This document shows, piece after piece, positions 48,383 to 60,433 of a stretch of 64,000 nt of DNA. The notes beneath the pieces are model-generated. The model searched no databases. It was not told the DNA's origin and saw only the letters and a program-made list of their open reading frames with translations. The position numbers and the translations under genes are program-made. Origin of the DNA: Takifugu bimaculatus (Eukaryota > Chordata > Actinopteri > Tetraodontiformes > Tetraodontidae); the NCBI GenBank assembly GCA_004026145.2, contig CP034987.1:2740014-2804013 (forward strand), read 5' to 3'. How positions within the stretch are numbered: the first letter of the stretch is position 1; the number at the start of each line of letters is the position of its first letter.

Positions 48383-48388
48383 AATAAA
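48383..48388 (+). promoter_or_regulatory. Polyadenylation signal AATAAA, likely trps1 distal site
   Basis: Canonical AATAAA in an AT-rich setting, followed about 30-60 nt downstream by a GU/U-rich stretch (tggtgttccttttgta) that fits a downstream element. An earlier AATAAA at 47690-47695 could give a shorter form. Confidence 0.6.
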
Positions 48389-49477
48389 AGTAATAACAAA
48401 CCAGTAATTGATGGATCCTGGTGTTCCTTTTGTATTTTTAATTGTGCAAAAGAATTAGCGGCTTGGGCGAAACACTCACACCTTCTATAGGCTACCAATT
48501 ACTTCCCCAAGTTCTCCCCAGCTGTGCATCTACTGTATATATACGCTACGTGATACGGAACGTGCACGTTTCCGTACTTTCTCAGACTTGCACGGCTGCT
48601 ACTACCCATCGCTGTTCAGTCTTTGTGCGAACAGGAAGGACATTTTCCACTTTCCTGCATTAACCACACCCCCTCCTGACTCCTCCCATTTCTGAGCGAT
48701 CCCGCGACGGTTCTCCGTGCGAGAAAAAAAAAGTTTCTCCTGGATAAAATGTCGAGAATAAGCTGCCAAACAAGGAACACAAGGTAAAACTAGCCGTCCA
48801 GTTCGTCCTCGTCCATCTGGCTACAGCAGATTGGCGTCATTTGGCGGATCTGTACGTTTCCCTAACACAAAGTTCCAACCGTAACTGACCTTTTGTTCTA
48901 CAGATTGTCTGGCTGGGTTAGCTCTGGACATTGAGCGATAAAAGGCCATTTTGTCTGTGCGACCCCTTCGACCTTTCCTTAAAGACCACGCCACGGCTCC
49001 GCTCTCAGTCTGGCCGCTCCGGGCGACCGCCCTCTTCACCTGAAGCGACAACTTCCTACCTGAGACGAAAGACCTGCTCTGCTGTCTGTGGTGTGGCGTC
49101 TCTAAATACTCAGGTTAGCGCGAATATGAAGGTAGCCTAGCGCTCCGCGACGCCGGTTTACCGCCACAGCACCTCATTACCTCGACTCCTGGTGACAGAG
49201 TTGAGAGCGCCGGCTCACCACAGGCTCATTTCTCTGCACAACAAACCATGCAGAAATCATTATGAGAGCATATTTTAACCGCCCCATAACCCTCCTCTGG
49301 GTGCAAACTTTGACGAACTTAATCAGCGTGGCGGCGCTAGCTGTCGCAAAACAAAGGCTCCTAATCGCTAACCTATATCACGTTTAGCATGATCAGGTTA
49401 TCTTTGCGTTTATAATCTGAATATTGATTTGGAGTGATTCTATTATCTCAATAGCCTGCAGTGAAATTGGGAGAGAG

Positions 49478-49509
<32 letters not shown>

Positions 49510-49805
49510 GACTAGAATAGCAAACAGCCCGGCGTCTACTGGAGAGGTCAACACAGGCGGTTGCAGCTGCACATAATTATGAAGCTGTTCAAGGCAAAAG
49601 AGCAAAAATAAAACAATCAGGAATGAGGGACCCACTTCCTGCGTTCACCCCCCCAACGCGGCTGCGCTCATGTTCTCCTGCTCCGCCTCTTAACACCGTC
49701 CCCGTGTGCCGCCGCCCCGCCGCCTGTTTAAACATCGTCTGTATTTATCGCAGTTTCATTATTATGGATGAATTCTCCGACGGTGTTGACAAAGGCTTTG
49801 ACTCC

Positions 49806-49807
<2 letters not shown>

Positions 49808-49869
<62 letters not shown>
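49808..49869. repeat. (TG)31 microsatellite
   Basis: Sixty-two bases of pure TG in the 3' flank. Confidence 0.95.
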
Positions 49870-49871
<2 letters not shown>

Positions 49872-50001
49872 AGAAGAAATTCTGCAGGGCTGTAGAAGGC
49901 TAGCCAACAAGCTGCCAAAGCTAAATGTCATGTAATTCACGCCGATCCCGATTTGACGCGAGCCCGAGAAGTGTAAGCAGGAAGATCTTCTACCCGTACG
50001 G

Positions 50002-50103
50002 CACCGTCTCATCCGGAAGCACCGTCTCATCCGGAAGCATCGTCTCATCCTGAAGCACCGTCTCATCCTGAAGCACCGTCTCATCCTGAAGCACCATCTC
50101 AGG
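50002..50103. repeat. 18-bp minisatellite, about 5.7 copies
   Basis: Unit CACCGTCTCATCCTGAAG with a CCGGAAG variant in the first two copies. As 18 is a multiple of three, it creates a Met-Arg-Arg-Cys-Phe-Arg repeat in a minus-strand open frame that is not a gene. Confidence 0.92.
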
Positions 50104-50477
50104 AAAAAATGGAGGTCAAAACACAAACTGCACAAATGTGCAGGAATTTTCCAGGTGAATAAACTTCCGGGCGTCTTGGAGGCCAAAGCACCTGTTGGAG
50201 GGTCCAGACTTGGCTGAAGGTTCAGGGTCGACATTTAGATATGACTGGTGGTGTGTGTGTGTGGGGGGGGGGGCTCTGGTGGTTCCTGGTGTTAAAGTGC
50301 TGCATTGGATGTAAGGAGTTGTTACGCTATGACCTTTGACCTCTTGAGATAGAGAGTTGCCGACCACCTGCATCACCAGATCCAGGGAGAGTTGTAGGGT
50401 TGGGAACAGGAAGTCCTCACAAAGATAGCACAGCCATGAAATGAAGCAGTGACCACTATTTCAGCAGAGGAGTGATG

Positions 50478-51621
50478 CCTCCTCCCCCTCCTCTTCCTCC
50501 TCCTCTCCCCCCTCCTTCCTCTCACTCTCCTCCCTCTTCTTCCTCCTCTCACTCTCCCTCCCCCCTCTCCCCCCCCTCCCCCCCTCCTCTCCCCCTCTCC
50601 TCTCCCCTCCCCCCCCTCTCCCTCCTCTCCTTCCTCTCCCTCCCCTCCCTCCTCTCCCCCCTCTTCCTCCTCTCCCCCTCTCCCCTCTTCCTCCTCTCCC
50701 CCCTCTCCCTCCTCTCCCCCCTCCCCCCCTCTCTTCCTCCTCTCCCTCCTCCTCCTTCCTCTCCCCCCTCCCTCCTCCTCCCCCCTCTTCCTCCTCTCCC
50801 CCTCTCCCCCCTCTTCCTCCTCCCCCCTCTCCCTCCTCTCCTTCCTCTCCCTCCCCTCCCGTCCTCTCCCTCCTCTCCTTCCTCTCCCTCCCCTCCCTCC
50901 TCTCCCCCCTCTTTCCTCCTCTCCCCTCATCCCCCTGCTCCCCTCTCCCTCCCCCCTCTCACCCCTCTCCCTCCTCTCCTCTCCCCCCTCCCTCCCCTCC
51001 CCCTCTCCTCTTTTCCCTGCTCTCCTTCCTCTCCCTCCCCCTCCCCTCCCTCCTCTCCCCCCTCCTCTCCTCCTCTTCCTCCTCTCCCCCTCTCCCTCCC
51101 TCCTCTCCCCCCTCTTCCTCCCCTCCTCCTCTCCCCTCTCCCTCCTCTTCCTCCTCTCGCCCTACCCCCTCTCCCTCCTCTCCCCTCTCCCCCCTCTCTC
51201 CCTCCCTCTCTCCCCCTCTCCTCCTCTTCCTCCTCTCCCGTCGCTCTCTCCCCCTCTCCTCCCTCCCCCCTCTTCCTCCCCGCCTCCCTCCTCTCCCTCC
51301 TCTCCCCCCCTCTTCCTCCTCTCCCCCCCTCTCCCCCTCTCCCTCCCCTCCCCCCTCTCCCCCCTCTCCCTCCTCTTCCTCCCTCTCCCCCCTCTTCCTC
51401 CCCTCCCTCCTCTCCGCTCCCTCCTCTCCCCCTCTTCCTCCTCTCCCCCCTCTTCCTCCCCTCCCTCCTCTCCCTCCTCTCCCCCCCTCTTCCCTCCTCG
51501 TCCCCCCTGCTCCCCTCTTCCTCTTCCTCCTCTCCCCCCTCTCCCTCCTCTCCTCCTCCATCTTCCTCTCTCCCCCTCTCCCCCTCTCCCCCTCTCCCCT
51601 CCCTCCCCCCCCCCACCCTTC
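50478..51621. repeat. 1.1-kb polypyrimidine (C/T) tract
   Basis: Almost purely C and T on the + strand, with rare interruptions, made of irregular CTCCCTCCTCTCCCC-like units. It produces a Pro/Ser/Leu open frame of 424 residues on + and Gly/Glu/Arg frames of up to 229 residues on the minus strand; these are compositional. The purine strand could form triplexes or G-quadruplexes. Some length error from sequencing or assembly is possible. Confidence 0.95.
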
Positions 51622-53640
51622 TACATGCTGTTTCTGATCGATCTGCCTCAGTTGTCTGTAACAGTGACTGTTTTTGCCCCCTGACTCTTTATCTCAGGTG
51701 TTTCTTTTCTCTTCAGACTCAGTTTCTTCTCGATATTAAACTTTAATAGAGTTCTTGCTCATCTGTATGGGGAGTGTTTGGCTCTTCTGAGAGGCTGCTG
51801 CCGCCCCCCCCCCCCTTTCTTTCAGCTGCTGCATATCATGAATCTTCAGATTGTTTCTCGTGACTGTGAGGCGCTAACAACGCTAACGCAACATCGATGA
51901 CGCCGGCCGCTGGTCTCCCTGGGAAACGCCCTCGGAGGGATGGAATTCCATTAAAGTTCAGCTCAGAAAACAGTTGCAGCTCGGGATTCTTGTCAACCTG
52001 CAACGCTTGATCTCGATTTTGAAGCAGAATCCTCGTTGCGTCTTGGTGCGCGTCACTTAACTAATTGATGTTACTCATTAAACACCGTTGTTGACGTCCT
52101 ACGTCAACAGGCTAAAAAGGCTACTTTGGTCTGTTTGCAACTTTTCTCACACAGAGCTGCAGAAAAGTGAGCTAAATAAATGGATTCAAATGCCCAAAAC
52201 ATCTCATGTATCATTGAAGCAGAAGTAAGGAGCACGCTAACGCCACGGGGGACGGGAAAAAATGGATGGGGACGCACCTTAAGTGAGAAGCTAACTTATA
52301 TCGTTGATCTTTGAAAACACCGTAGCCGTGTTTGGCTCCAGATAACGACATAAACCAGCCGATGCTCAGCGTGTGCTGCTAGCGCGCTGTGAGACCCCCA
52401 TGGATCCTGCAGTGATCGACGCGCCAGCTGATTCAATCTCTTCAGCCTCGTATCGGCACCGAGCCAATGGCGGTTTTACTCTCTTAATCAACTCACTAAT
52501 TTGCTTAATGAATAGCTGGTATACATTCCATAGTAGCTTTAGGTGACTGATTTCACCCCGCCTCCCAACATATCCACCCCCCCTGGTGGCTCACTCTATT
52601 GACTCTATCAACTCTATTGACTCACTGCCCCACCCCCCACCCCCCGACGAGTCAGGAATATGAAGACTATCAAAGATAATCCCCATTAATAACTTTTTTA
52701 TTTTTTTATTTTTTTATTTACTCCATCAGGAAGTGAAATTGCACCTTTGGCCCCCAAATGCCCCCAACAGGAGGTTCTGGTGCGGACGGATCTTCTCTGG
52801 GTTTATTAAAGGTTTCCTCCTGAGTTCAATCTGACAGGAGAGCAAACATGAACAAGCAACAGCGATACTGGAGCAGGAAGACCGTGGCATTAACCCTCGA
52901 TGAACCAGAAGCTCACCGTATCTACGGCAACCACAGTGGCCACAGAACTACTGCATGGCGGCTGGAGCCACCCGACACGGCACAGGTGTTGCTGACTGGA
53001 TTGTGTTGATCACATCAGCTCGGCGGCTGCTGACATGCTAACAGAGATGCCCAGTAGCAGGAATCTACGTGGAGCTCAGATGTTCTCATGGGTCTCCAGG
53101 TTCTTCAGCACTGGAGACCCTATATGTCAGAGTCCTGGTGAGCGTTCTAGAGACCTGAAGGTTTGCTATTTAAAGGGGCTGCGACCCGCCTGCTGATCCA
53201 ACTTCCTCCAAAAACCACTTTGCAGCACAGCTCCTCTGCATTGGGTGTCTGAGGGAATCAGTGTCACTCCTCCTGCCAGGGACGCTGCTCCGTACCTGAG
53301 GTTATTCCCTGCTCAGCCCTCCGGAGCACAGCCGAGCGGCCCAAATATAACTTATGGCAGCTGAAACCAGAGTCTGACTGGAGCGGACCTGACAGGGTTG
53401 GTATTCTGGAAAATGGGAGCCTTACCTGGACGCATAACAGAACACAGTCCAGATATGCTCGACAAAACGCAGGCGAGGTAAAATACCCACGCTGCACTGC
53501 TCCGCTGCAGAGGATCCAGAGACGGAACCTGCGGAGCCGCCGCCGTCGTTTCCCTTCATTCAGCTGCATCTTCTGCTGGCCCAGACGGAGCGGCACAGTC
53601 TCAGTGTTCTGCTGCACACGAACTCTGAGTGAGGAGTGAG

Positions 53641-54158
53641 GAGCCTGAGGGAACCTGAGAGAACCTGAGGGAACCTGAGAGAACCTGAGGGAACCTGAAG
53701 GAACCTGAGGGAACCTGAGAGAACCTGAGGAAACCTGAGAGAACCTGAGAGAAACTGAGGGAACCTGAAGGAACCTGAGAGAACCCGAGGGAACCTGAGA
53801 GAACCTGAGGGAACCTGAGAGAACCTGAAGGAGCCTGTGGAAACCTGAGAGAACCTGAGGGAACCTGAGAGAACCTGAGGGAACCTGAGAGAAACTGAGG
53901 GAACCTGAAGGAACCTGAGAGAACCTGAGGGAACCTGAGAGAACCTGAGGGAACCTGAAGAAACCTGAGAGAACCCGAGGGAACCTGAGAGAACCTGAGG
54001 GAACCTGAGAGAACCTGAGAGAAACTGAGGGAACCTGAGAGAACCTGAGGGAACCCGAGGGAACCTGAGGGAACCCGAGGGAACCTTAGAGAACCTGAGG
54101 GAACTCGAGGGAACCTGAGAGAACCTGAGGGAACCTGAGAGACCCTGAGGGAACCTGT
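53641..54158. repeat. 10-bp minisatellite, about 52 in-phase copies
   Basis: Unit GAACCTGAGR (R = A or G), repeated without a single length change over about 518 bp. The variant GAAACTGAGG recurs at 53751, 53891 and 54021, hinting at a 130-140-bp higher-order unit. The minus-strand open frame of 196 residues over it is a translated repeat, not a gene. Confidence 0.96.
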
Positions 54159-56300
54159 CTCGTCCACAGTGTTTACAGAGGTCAACAGCACCTGCCGATC
54201 ACACCAGTTATCAGGCGTCCTCTACTGGATTTGATCCACTCAAATATGCGCGTGAAGGTAAGAAAGGATCGTTTCCACACCAGGAGGAAGCAGGACGGCG
54301 TCGTCTTCAATCGGACGGGCGAGATGAGGATGTTCCATTATTTACCTGCTGCTGTAGTGTCGGGGGGGGGGCAGTGGCAGGAGGATGGACCTCCCCTCAC
54401 GTCATCATCCATTATTCAGAGCAGCTTCTGGTCAAGCCGTCTGCAGGTGTTAGCGTTAGCTGCTAGCTCTGCTGGTGAGATGACAGAGTTCCGCTGGTTC
54501 TTCCCCCAGAGAGAACCAGAGAGAACATTAACTACCGTAGCCTCCACTGTGACCAAAGCTACTCAAATATCATGTTTTATTTATTTTGGGGGGTTGGTGG
54601 AACAGATTAGTGAGGCGTTCGGGCGTAGCAACAAGATGACTAGATGACTAACAGAGCTACGGGATCAATTCCAGGACTATCAGTGTCAATACGTCAGATG
54701 ATTGATCACTGATGGCTAACTCCTGTCAGGGTCATCATTAGCTTAGCTGGGAAACAGAGTATATAAGAGGATATTCATCAAAGTCAGACATTTCTACCAA
54801 CTCTCTTCACTGGACAGGTTAATAACACTTTACTCAGGCACATTATGAGAAGAAGGGGACATAAAAATGATTAAAACCGGACATTTGTGAGCAGAACCAG
54901 AGCCGGGAAGCAGCTGCAGAGCGTTACGAGTTCCTGCTGTTAAAAACACTGAGGAACGTGAACAGAACATTTTGGTTTGTGCCGATGATCGGTGACACCT
55001 GGCAGATTAGCCTGTTAGCCTGGGAACCACGGCTGTGTTTGGCTGCTGTCTGTGGCGCCTCTCCTACAGCTAGCATCGCATCCATAGCTACCGTTCTCAG
55101 GCTGTCTGCCCCCCCCCCCTTTCCCGAAGGCCCAATCAAGCCCAGTAAGCTTTTCAGAGAGGCGCAGAGAGGGAGAATTTGCAATTGAAAGGGAACGCTT
55201 AAGTGATGATAGCGGATGAGAAGAGGAGGAGAGACATTTGGGAAGGGAAGAGCAGGGAAAGAGGAGGTGAGGTGAAAGATGGAGAGAGACGGAGGAGGAG
55301 CATGACGGAGAAAAGGGAAAAATAGAAATTAGGAAGCAGCGACGTGAACTAGAGCGGTCCCAGCACTGAAGGTGTTTTAGAGCGCCGAGATGGGGGGGGG
55401 CAATGCATCAGCGGGTGTGAAGAGTGAATAAAGGAAACAGAGAGGGAGCGGCGGGAATGATAACGAGCCATGAGGAATGGGGGGGCATTAGGAAGGAGCC
55501 AGGGGGAGATAGAGGAGTGACGGATGGAGGAAGTCGGCTCAAAAGGAAACAGGAGGGTGAAGAGTGAGGACAAGATGACAGAGCAGATATACCAGTGGCG
55601 CCCCCCCCCCCCCCGTCCTCTTTTCTAATTCTCTAATAATTTTTCGATCCCATTCGCTTCCTCCTCCAACAACTTTTTCTCACCTGCTGACAGCCTCATT
55701 TTTTCCTAATCTCCACACGCCGACTGCTTAATTCATATTTCCGAAGGGCTCGCTTCATTTTTCCCGCCGGGGGTCCCCAGAAAGATGGCAGTTTCTGGAC
55801 CAACTCCTCCTCCGACGGCGATGAAGGAACCGAGCACGTGGGCGACCGGAGGCCACGACGCCACCAGCTAATCCTGAAGAAAGGGTCCACAAACGCCACA
55901 ACAGTCTGCTCAAACACAGCCTCAAGTGGTGAGGCGTTCGGGTACGCTCGGATTTTTGACAAGCCAAATCAAAGACAGAATAAAGAATCACTTCTTTTTT
56001 GCCTATTTTGCAGATAAACTGGACCAAATCGTCGTTTGCTTCCAATGTAGAACTTCAATGGCAGCAGGGATTAAATTGGACTATTCTGAGACACGGAGTA
56101 AACAATCCCAACAAGCACCAAATGTGCGCTTCATCGGTGTCCAACACTGCGGAACACTGGCAGCCAACGCTCCTTCGTCATGGGAACAGTTTGACTCTTC
56201 GCTCGTACTAGGAGATCTGATCGCGTCCAGAAGCGCCAATGTTGACTCTGCAAATAAAGGAGAAAAAAGGCAGCGGAGCGGCAGCATCCGTCCAGCTCCC

Positions 56301-56333
56301 TGTTTACTCCGTGTTTACTCCCTGTTTACTCCG
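56301..56333. repeat. 11-bp direct repeat TGTTTACTCC(G/C), 3 copies
   Basis: Three tandem 11-bp copies in the 3' flank, ending before TGTGAGC. Small and without further context. Confidence 0.88.
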
Positions 56334-57349
56334 TGTGAGCTGTCTGAGTTCTTCCATGAACAGACGATTCCCTTTTATGTGTTCGAGATTTCAAAACCGA
56401 CACTAAAAAACAATCAACAATATCCCATTTAAGGCAACAGTTCCCATCCCAAATGTTTATCCTGAATTGTTTTCTATTCGGGGTCATGCACAGACGTGCA
56501 CGTGCACCAGCACGTGTGCACGGTGCACAAGAGGAACCAGCTTTTCTCTCCCATTTGACCTCAGAATCATTAAATCCAATTCAGCACGAACGCCTCCGTC
56601 GACGCCCTCGGACAAATGCTAACGTGCGGTTAGCATGCTTTCCATTCAAATTTGCAATTCAAGCATTAAATAATAATAAATGGTAATTAAACGAGAGATT
56701 GAATTCGTGGCAGGATAAAATTTTCCGTGTTTTTGAACCGTCAACCTCCGGAGAGCCTCCTGTGACGGAAAAGTTGTTTTGGAGAAAAGTTTTGGAGCTG
56801 TTGGAACTGCTATTTCAGTCTCTCCTGGAACAATCAGCCCTCTTTAAAAATAGATGGCGGAGAGCGCCCGTCTGGGGTGGGAGAAGGAAAAGGAAAGAAA
56901 AAGGCCAAAGAAAGAGCGCGGCGGGACGGGGGGGAGGAGTTCGGGACAGGTGAGGCGTGAAAACCAGAATAAGAGTTAGGAAACGTGAGGAAGGCGAGTT
57001 TTAAAAGAAGAAGAAGACAATTAGTCCCACCTGCAGACGCCCTGGGTCCATTTGGAGAAACAGCCCAGTTTGGTTCAGTCGGAGCGGCCGGGCTGGTCCC
57101 ACTGAAGGCCCTTACGTGGTTATTATTGGGCTCTGCAGCATGGCGGCCAGCCGTCTCTGTGGAAACACAGCAGAAATGCTGCAGGACGCCACGAGGGCTC
57201 AACCAAAAGTGTCCCTCCAGCTAATTTAACCCCTGGACGACCAGTTTCACTGAACTACTGAGCTCTGTCCCCCAGCGGATGATGATTTAAAGGTCTTCAA
57301 AGATCTTTTAAACAGGCCGGGGGAGGGGACTGGAGGTGAACCCAAGGGG

Positions 57350-57545
57350 CCAGACTGAGATGGTCTGGACATGTCCTGAGGTTGGACATAGGTCAGTAGA
57401 AGGATGCTGGGATGGAACTGGCAGACGGGAGGCCTGAGGAGGACCAGAGAGGAGATTTATGGACAAAAGACAGCCGTGAAGTTGGTTTGAGAGGGGAGGA
57501 TCGGGGGGGGGGGGATCCACGGTGGCGACCCCTGGAGGGACACTT
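57350..57545 (+). pseudogene. Decayed LINE (non-LTR retrotransposon) ORF2 C-terminal fragment
   Basis: The + strand encodes RLRWSGHVLRLD and then, after a frame break, RRMLGMELADGRPEED, followed by GGCGACCCCTGGAGGGA. This is the familiar order at the 3' end of teleost LINE reverse-transcriptase ORFs (RLRWFGHV-type block, then RRML, then a gly/arg-rich segment, then TGTGGCGACCCC). The frame is broken by small indels and a stop, and a G-run sits inside. No reverse-transcriptase catalytic region is present. The clade cannot be fixed from this fragment. Confidence 0.65.
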
Positions 57546-57914
57546 AAAAGCAGAACAATTGCAGCCGTCTGAGACCAAAACTCGACCTCGTCTCAGACTG
57601 GCCTCCAGAAGGTCTCGACATTAAATCAAAGCCTAACTCAGGAGTTGCTGCGTTTGAGCCACCTCTCAAATCTGTCCACACCGAAATGAGAAATAAGAAA
57701 AGCTAAAGAAATGCCCCGGAAGTCAGACGAGGCTGGATGAGAAGACGCACCTGCAGGGGGGGCGTAAAGAGAGCAGTGACTCAGAGGCGATGCTAACATT
57801 AGCCTCACGTCCAGTGTTAGCGACACCCTGAGCTGCATTTCTATAAAAATGTGACAGCTGAGCTGTAATCAGCCTAAATAACAGTGAGAGAGGGTTGCTG
57901 CCACAGACAGAGGC

Positions 57915-58366
57915 TTCTGTCTCTGTCTGTGCCTCTGTCTGTGCCTCTGTCTGTGCCTCTGTCTGTGCCTCTGTCTGTGTCTCTCTGTCTGTGTCTGTCT
58001 GTGTCTCAGTGGCTCTCTGTCTGAGTCTCTCTGTCTGTGTCTCTGTCTGTGTCTCTGTCTGTGTCTCTGTCTGTGCCTCTGTCTCCGTGTGTCTCTGTCT
58101 GAGTCTCTGTCTGTTGTCTCTGTCTGTGTCTGTCTGTGTCTCAGTGTCTCTGTCTGTGTCTCTGTCTGTCTGTCTCTCTGTGTGTCTCTGTCTCTGTCTC
58201 TCTCTCTGTCTGAGTCTCTCTGTCTGAGTCTGTCTGTCTGTGTCTCCATCTTTCTCTCTGTCTGTGTCTCTGTCTGTGTCTCTGTCTGTGTCTCTGTCTG
58301 TGTCTCTATCTGTCTCTCTGTCTGTGTCTCTGTCTGTGTCTCTGTCTGTGTCTCTGTCTGTGTCTC
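57915..58366. repeat. 12-bp minisatellite (CTCTGTCTGTGT-like)
   Basis: About 450 bp of CTCTGTCTGTGT/C units with TGAG and CTCTCTCT variants. A unit divisible by three keeps all frames open, giving Arg/Asp/Thr/Gln- and Ser/Val/Cys-rich pseudo-ORFs of up to 291 residues. Confidence 0.95.
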
Positions 58367-58718
58367 GTATCTTATCTGGGTTGGAAAGGTCATGGTGATC
58401 TCTTCCACACTTTGCAGGTCTTTGGCAGGAGGACATCAACCATCTGCGTCCTCTCGTCTGTGTCTGCTGACAGAGGTGGCGCCCGAGCTGTGGAGGACGG
58501 GAGCAGCCTACAGAGCCACCGATGCTAACGTAGCCGGGCGTGGATTCGTTTGTCGTACATAAGAGTCGTGAGAAACTTTGAGCTGCTGGACTCTTCATTT
58601 ATGAGGACAGTGGGGATAGAAACAGGCAGCCCAGACCAGCAACAGCCCGACTGTCTGACTGATGCCTCTGGAATAATGTCACCTGTGTCTGCAAATGCAC
58701 CACTCAAGCTAGGAGGAC

Positions 58719-58758
58719 TCCCGTCCTCCCGTCCTCCCGTCCTCCCGTCCTCCCGTCC
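58719..58758. repeat. 8-bp repeat (CTCCCGTC)5
   Basis: Five near-perfect copies of CTCCCGTC, about 350 bp downstream of the 12-bp array. Confidence 0.9.
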
Positions 58759-60367
58759 TGGTGTTTGGAGCGAAGAGGCCGCTACTGTGCGGAAACGCCT
58801 GAGCTAAAACGTGGCTGAAAGCGTTGCCCAGCAAGTCGTGGGTACCAAACAACTCCAGATTCTGTGCCTCGTTACCACGGAAACGTGCAGCATAGCTCGA
58901 ACGAGGGTCTCCGTGGAAATTGAATTGGGCACGGCGGGGGCTCAGACGTGGCAATTCCTACATTCTGCTCAATGTGGGGGGAGTCGATACGGGCGATTAG
59001 AAGGGCGGGGACGTTATATAGCTGTCAGGTGTCCCCTGTCCCCCTGTCCCTCCAGCATGTCCTGTGCCACCTGACAGCAGTGGTTCATTTAAGCCGCTCC
59101 TTTGGTCGCTGCCCAACAGCTCAGGACCACAGGTGGAGATCTGAGGGTTGATTGACAGGTGAATCAAGAACATCGAGAACCATCGCGGCCCCGCCCGACA
59201 GACACAGGGGTGCAAAATAAATCGCTCGGTCGCAGAAAAACTCTAAACATCTCCGCAGCAGCCGTCAGTGCAAATAAAGTGTCGCGCAGTCAAACCGCAC
59301 CAACCAATCTCTAATTGTCATTTAATGGGGGGGGGGGGGGCTTCATTGATGTGCACCACTGCTGTGAAATCAATAATAATTCAGTTTCCCTGTTGCTTCC
59401 AACACTGAATCCATCCCAGTGTTTAACTTGTTTTTCCAATTATTTGCCCGTCTCACTGGGGCGTCTCAGAGGCTACAGGAAGTTGCCCGTGATGTTTTCG
59501 GCAATGGGTTCTGGTTCACTTCCTGTGGCCATGTCTTGTGGCTTGTGCACGTGGATGGAGCTGTCAAACTTCAGCAACAACCCGCCACAAGCTCAACTCC
59601 GCCTGCTAAGTAGCCTCATGCTAGCTAGCATGTTGGCTCCAACAGGACGTGTGATAACAAAGTTTCCTCTCTCAAATGAAATGCGCAGCGCCGGCGACGG
59701 AGACAATCGTGTCAAATCATCTTCGGAGACAATTAAAGTCTTCACACCCCCCCACTGATGAGGCAAAGATGCAGAATCAAATGTGCCGTTTAAAATCAAA
59801 TCAGACGTGCCGTTTTATGAGAAACGACTCGTTAGGGCTTTTAATCAGTGGCTGGGGGAGGAAAATGTGCACTGCGCAAAATGTGTGTTTAAAACTTCTC
59901 CTCTGCTCAGATATTTTTCCAGGTTTTGATATAGAAACAATTCAAATTTGTCCACATACACATGAACTTCAAACGGTCACTAATCAGAGTTAGCGCTCTG
60001 CATAATATAAAGAGTCTTCTTTGGACCAGGTTTCCACCTCAGCAGTGATTCACGACCCCTCAGATCACAAAGTGGGCAAACGTCCGAGCTAATCGTCATC
60101 CTTTCGCATTGCGGGGCAGCATTGTTTTGATTGCTGCTGATGCAGCTTTAATGAAAAGGTCATTTCGCCACCAGTCTCAGGGGGTCACAGGAACAATGAA
60201 CTGCAAAAGAGTTAATTATCATTTTTATGTCCGCAATAAAAGCAATTATGAGCCGTGAATGGACCAAAGTGAGTCCTGCCGGCACCAAAAGTGTACAGCA
60301 ACACAAAGAACACATATCTGAATATGTGTGACGTTGATAAGTGCCCGTTCAGGGCTGTAATCAGTGT

Positions 60368-60369
<2 letters not shown>

Positions 60370-60419
<50 letters not shown>

Positions 60420-60433
60420 ACACACACACACAC
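60370..60433. repeat. (CA)n microsatellite with one TA interruption
   Basis: About 31 CA units, bounded by the telomere-like cassette at 60434-60600. Confidence 0.93.

Larger units (their letters stand above)
45407..48410 (+). other. trps1: trps1 3'UTR (about 3 kb)
   Basis: Non-coding DNA downstream of the stop, becoming AU-rich towards 47.0-48.4 kb and ending near an AATAAA at 48383. Long 3'UTRs are normal for TRPS1. It contains seed matches for miR-30 (7-mers at 46022 and 47721, 8-mer TGTTTACA at 47945-47952) and for miR-221/222 (7-mer at 46517, 8-mer ATGTAGCA at 47735-47742), a CTCF-like motif at 46406-46422 and homopolymer runs of C or G near 46312 and 47870. The true end needs transcript data. 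Confidence 0.7.

Noticed and set aside
50002..50103. Regular 18-bp repeats considered as CRISPR-like
   Set aside because: The copies are directly adjacent with no spacers, and the DNA is vertebrate; this is a minisatellite.
50472..51746. 424-residue + strand open frame and 185-229-residue minus-strand frames
   Set aside because: They translate the C/T-rich tract; composition (Pro/Ser/Leu or Gly/Glu/Arg only) and lack of any domain or splice context show they are artefacts.
53601..54191. 196-residue minus-strand open frame with a 10-residue period
   Set aside because: Translated 10-bp minisatellite; no flanking coding signal.
55926..56432. 168-residue + strand open frame
   Set aside because: No domain, no splice or start context, and ordinary AT-rich composition; chance open frame is the simpler reading.
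57723..58598. 291-residue minus-strand and 157-residue + strand open frames
   Set aside because: They are the 12-bp minisatellite read in frame (unit divisible by three), giving Thr/Asp/Arg/Gln or Ser/Val/Cys periodicity.
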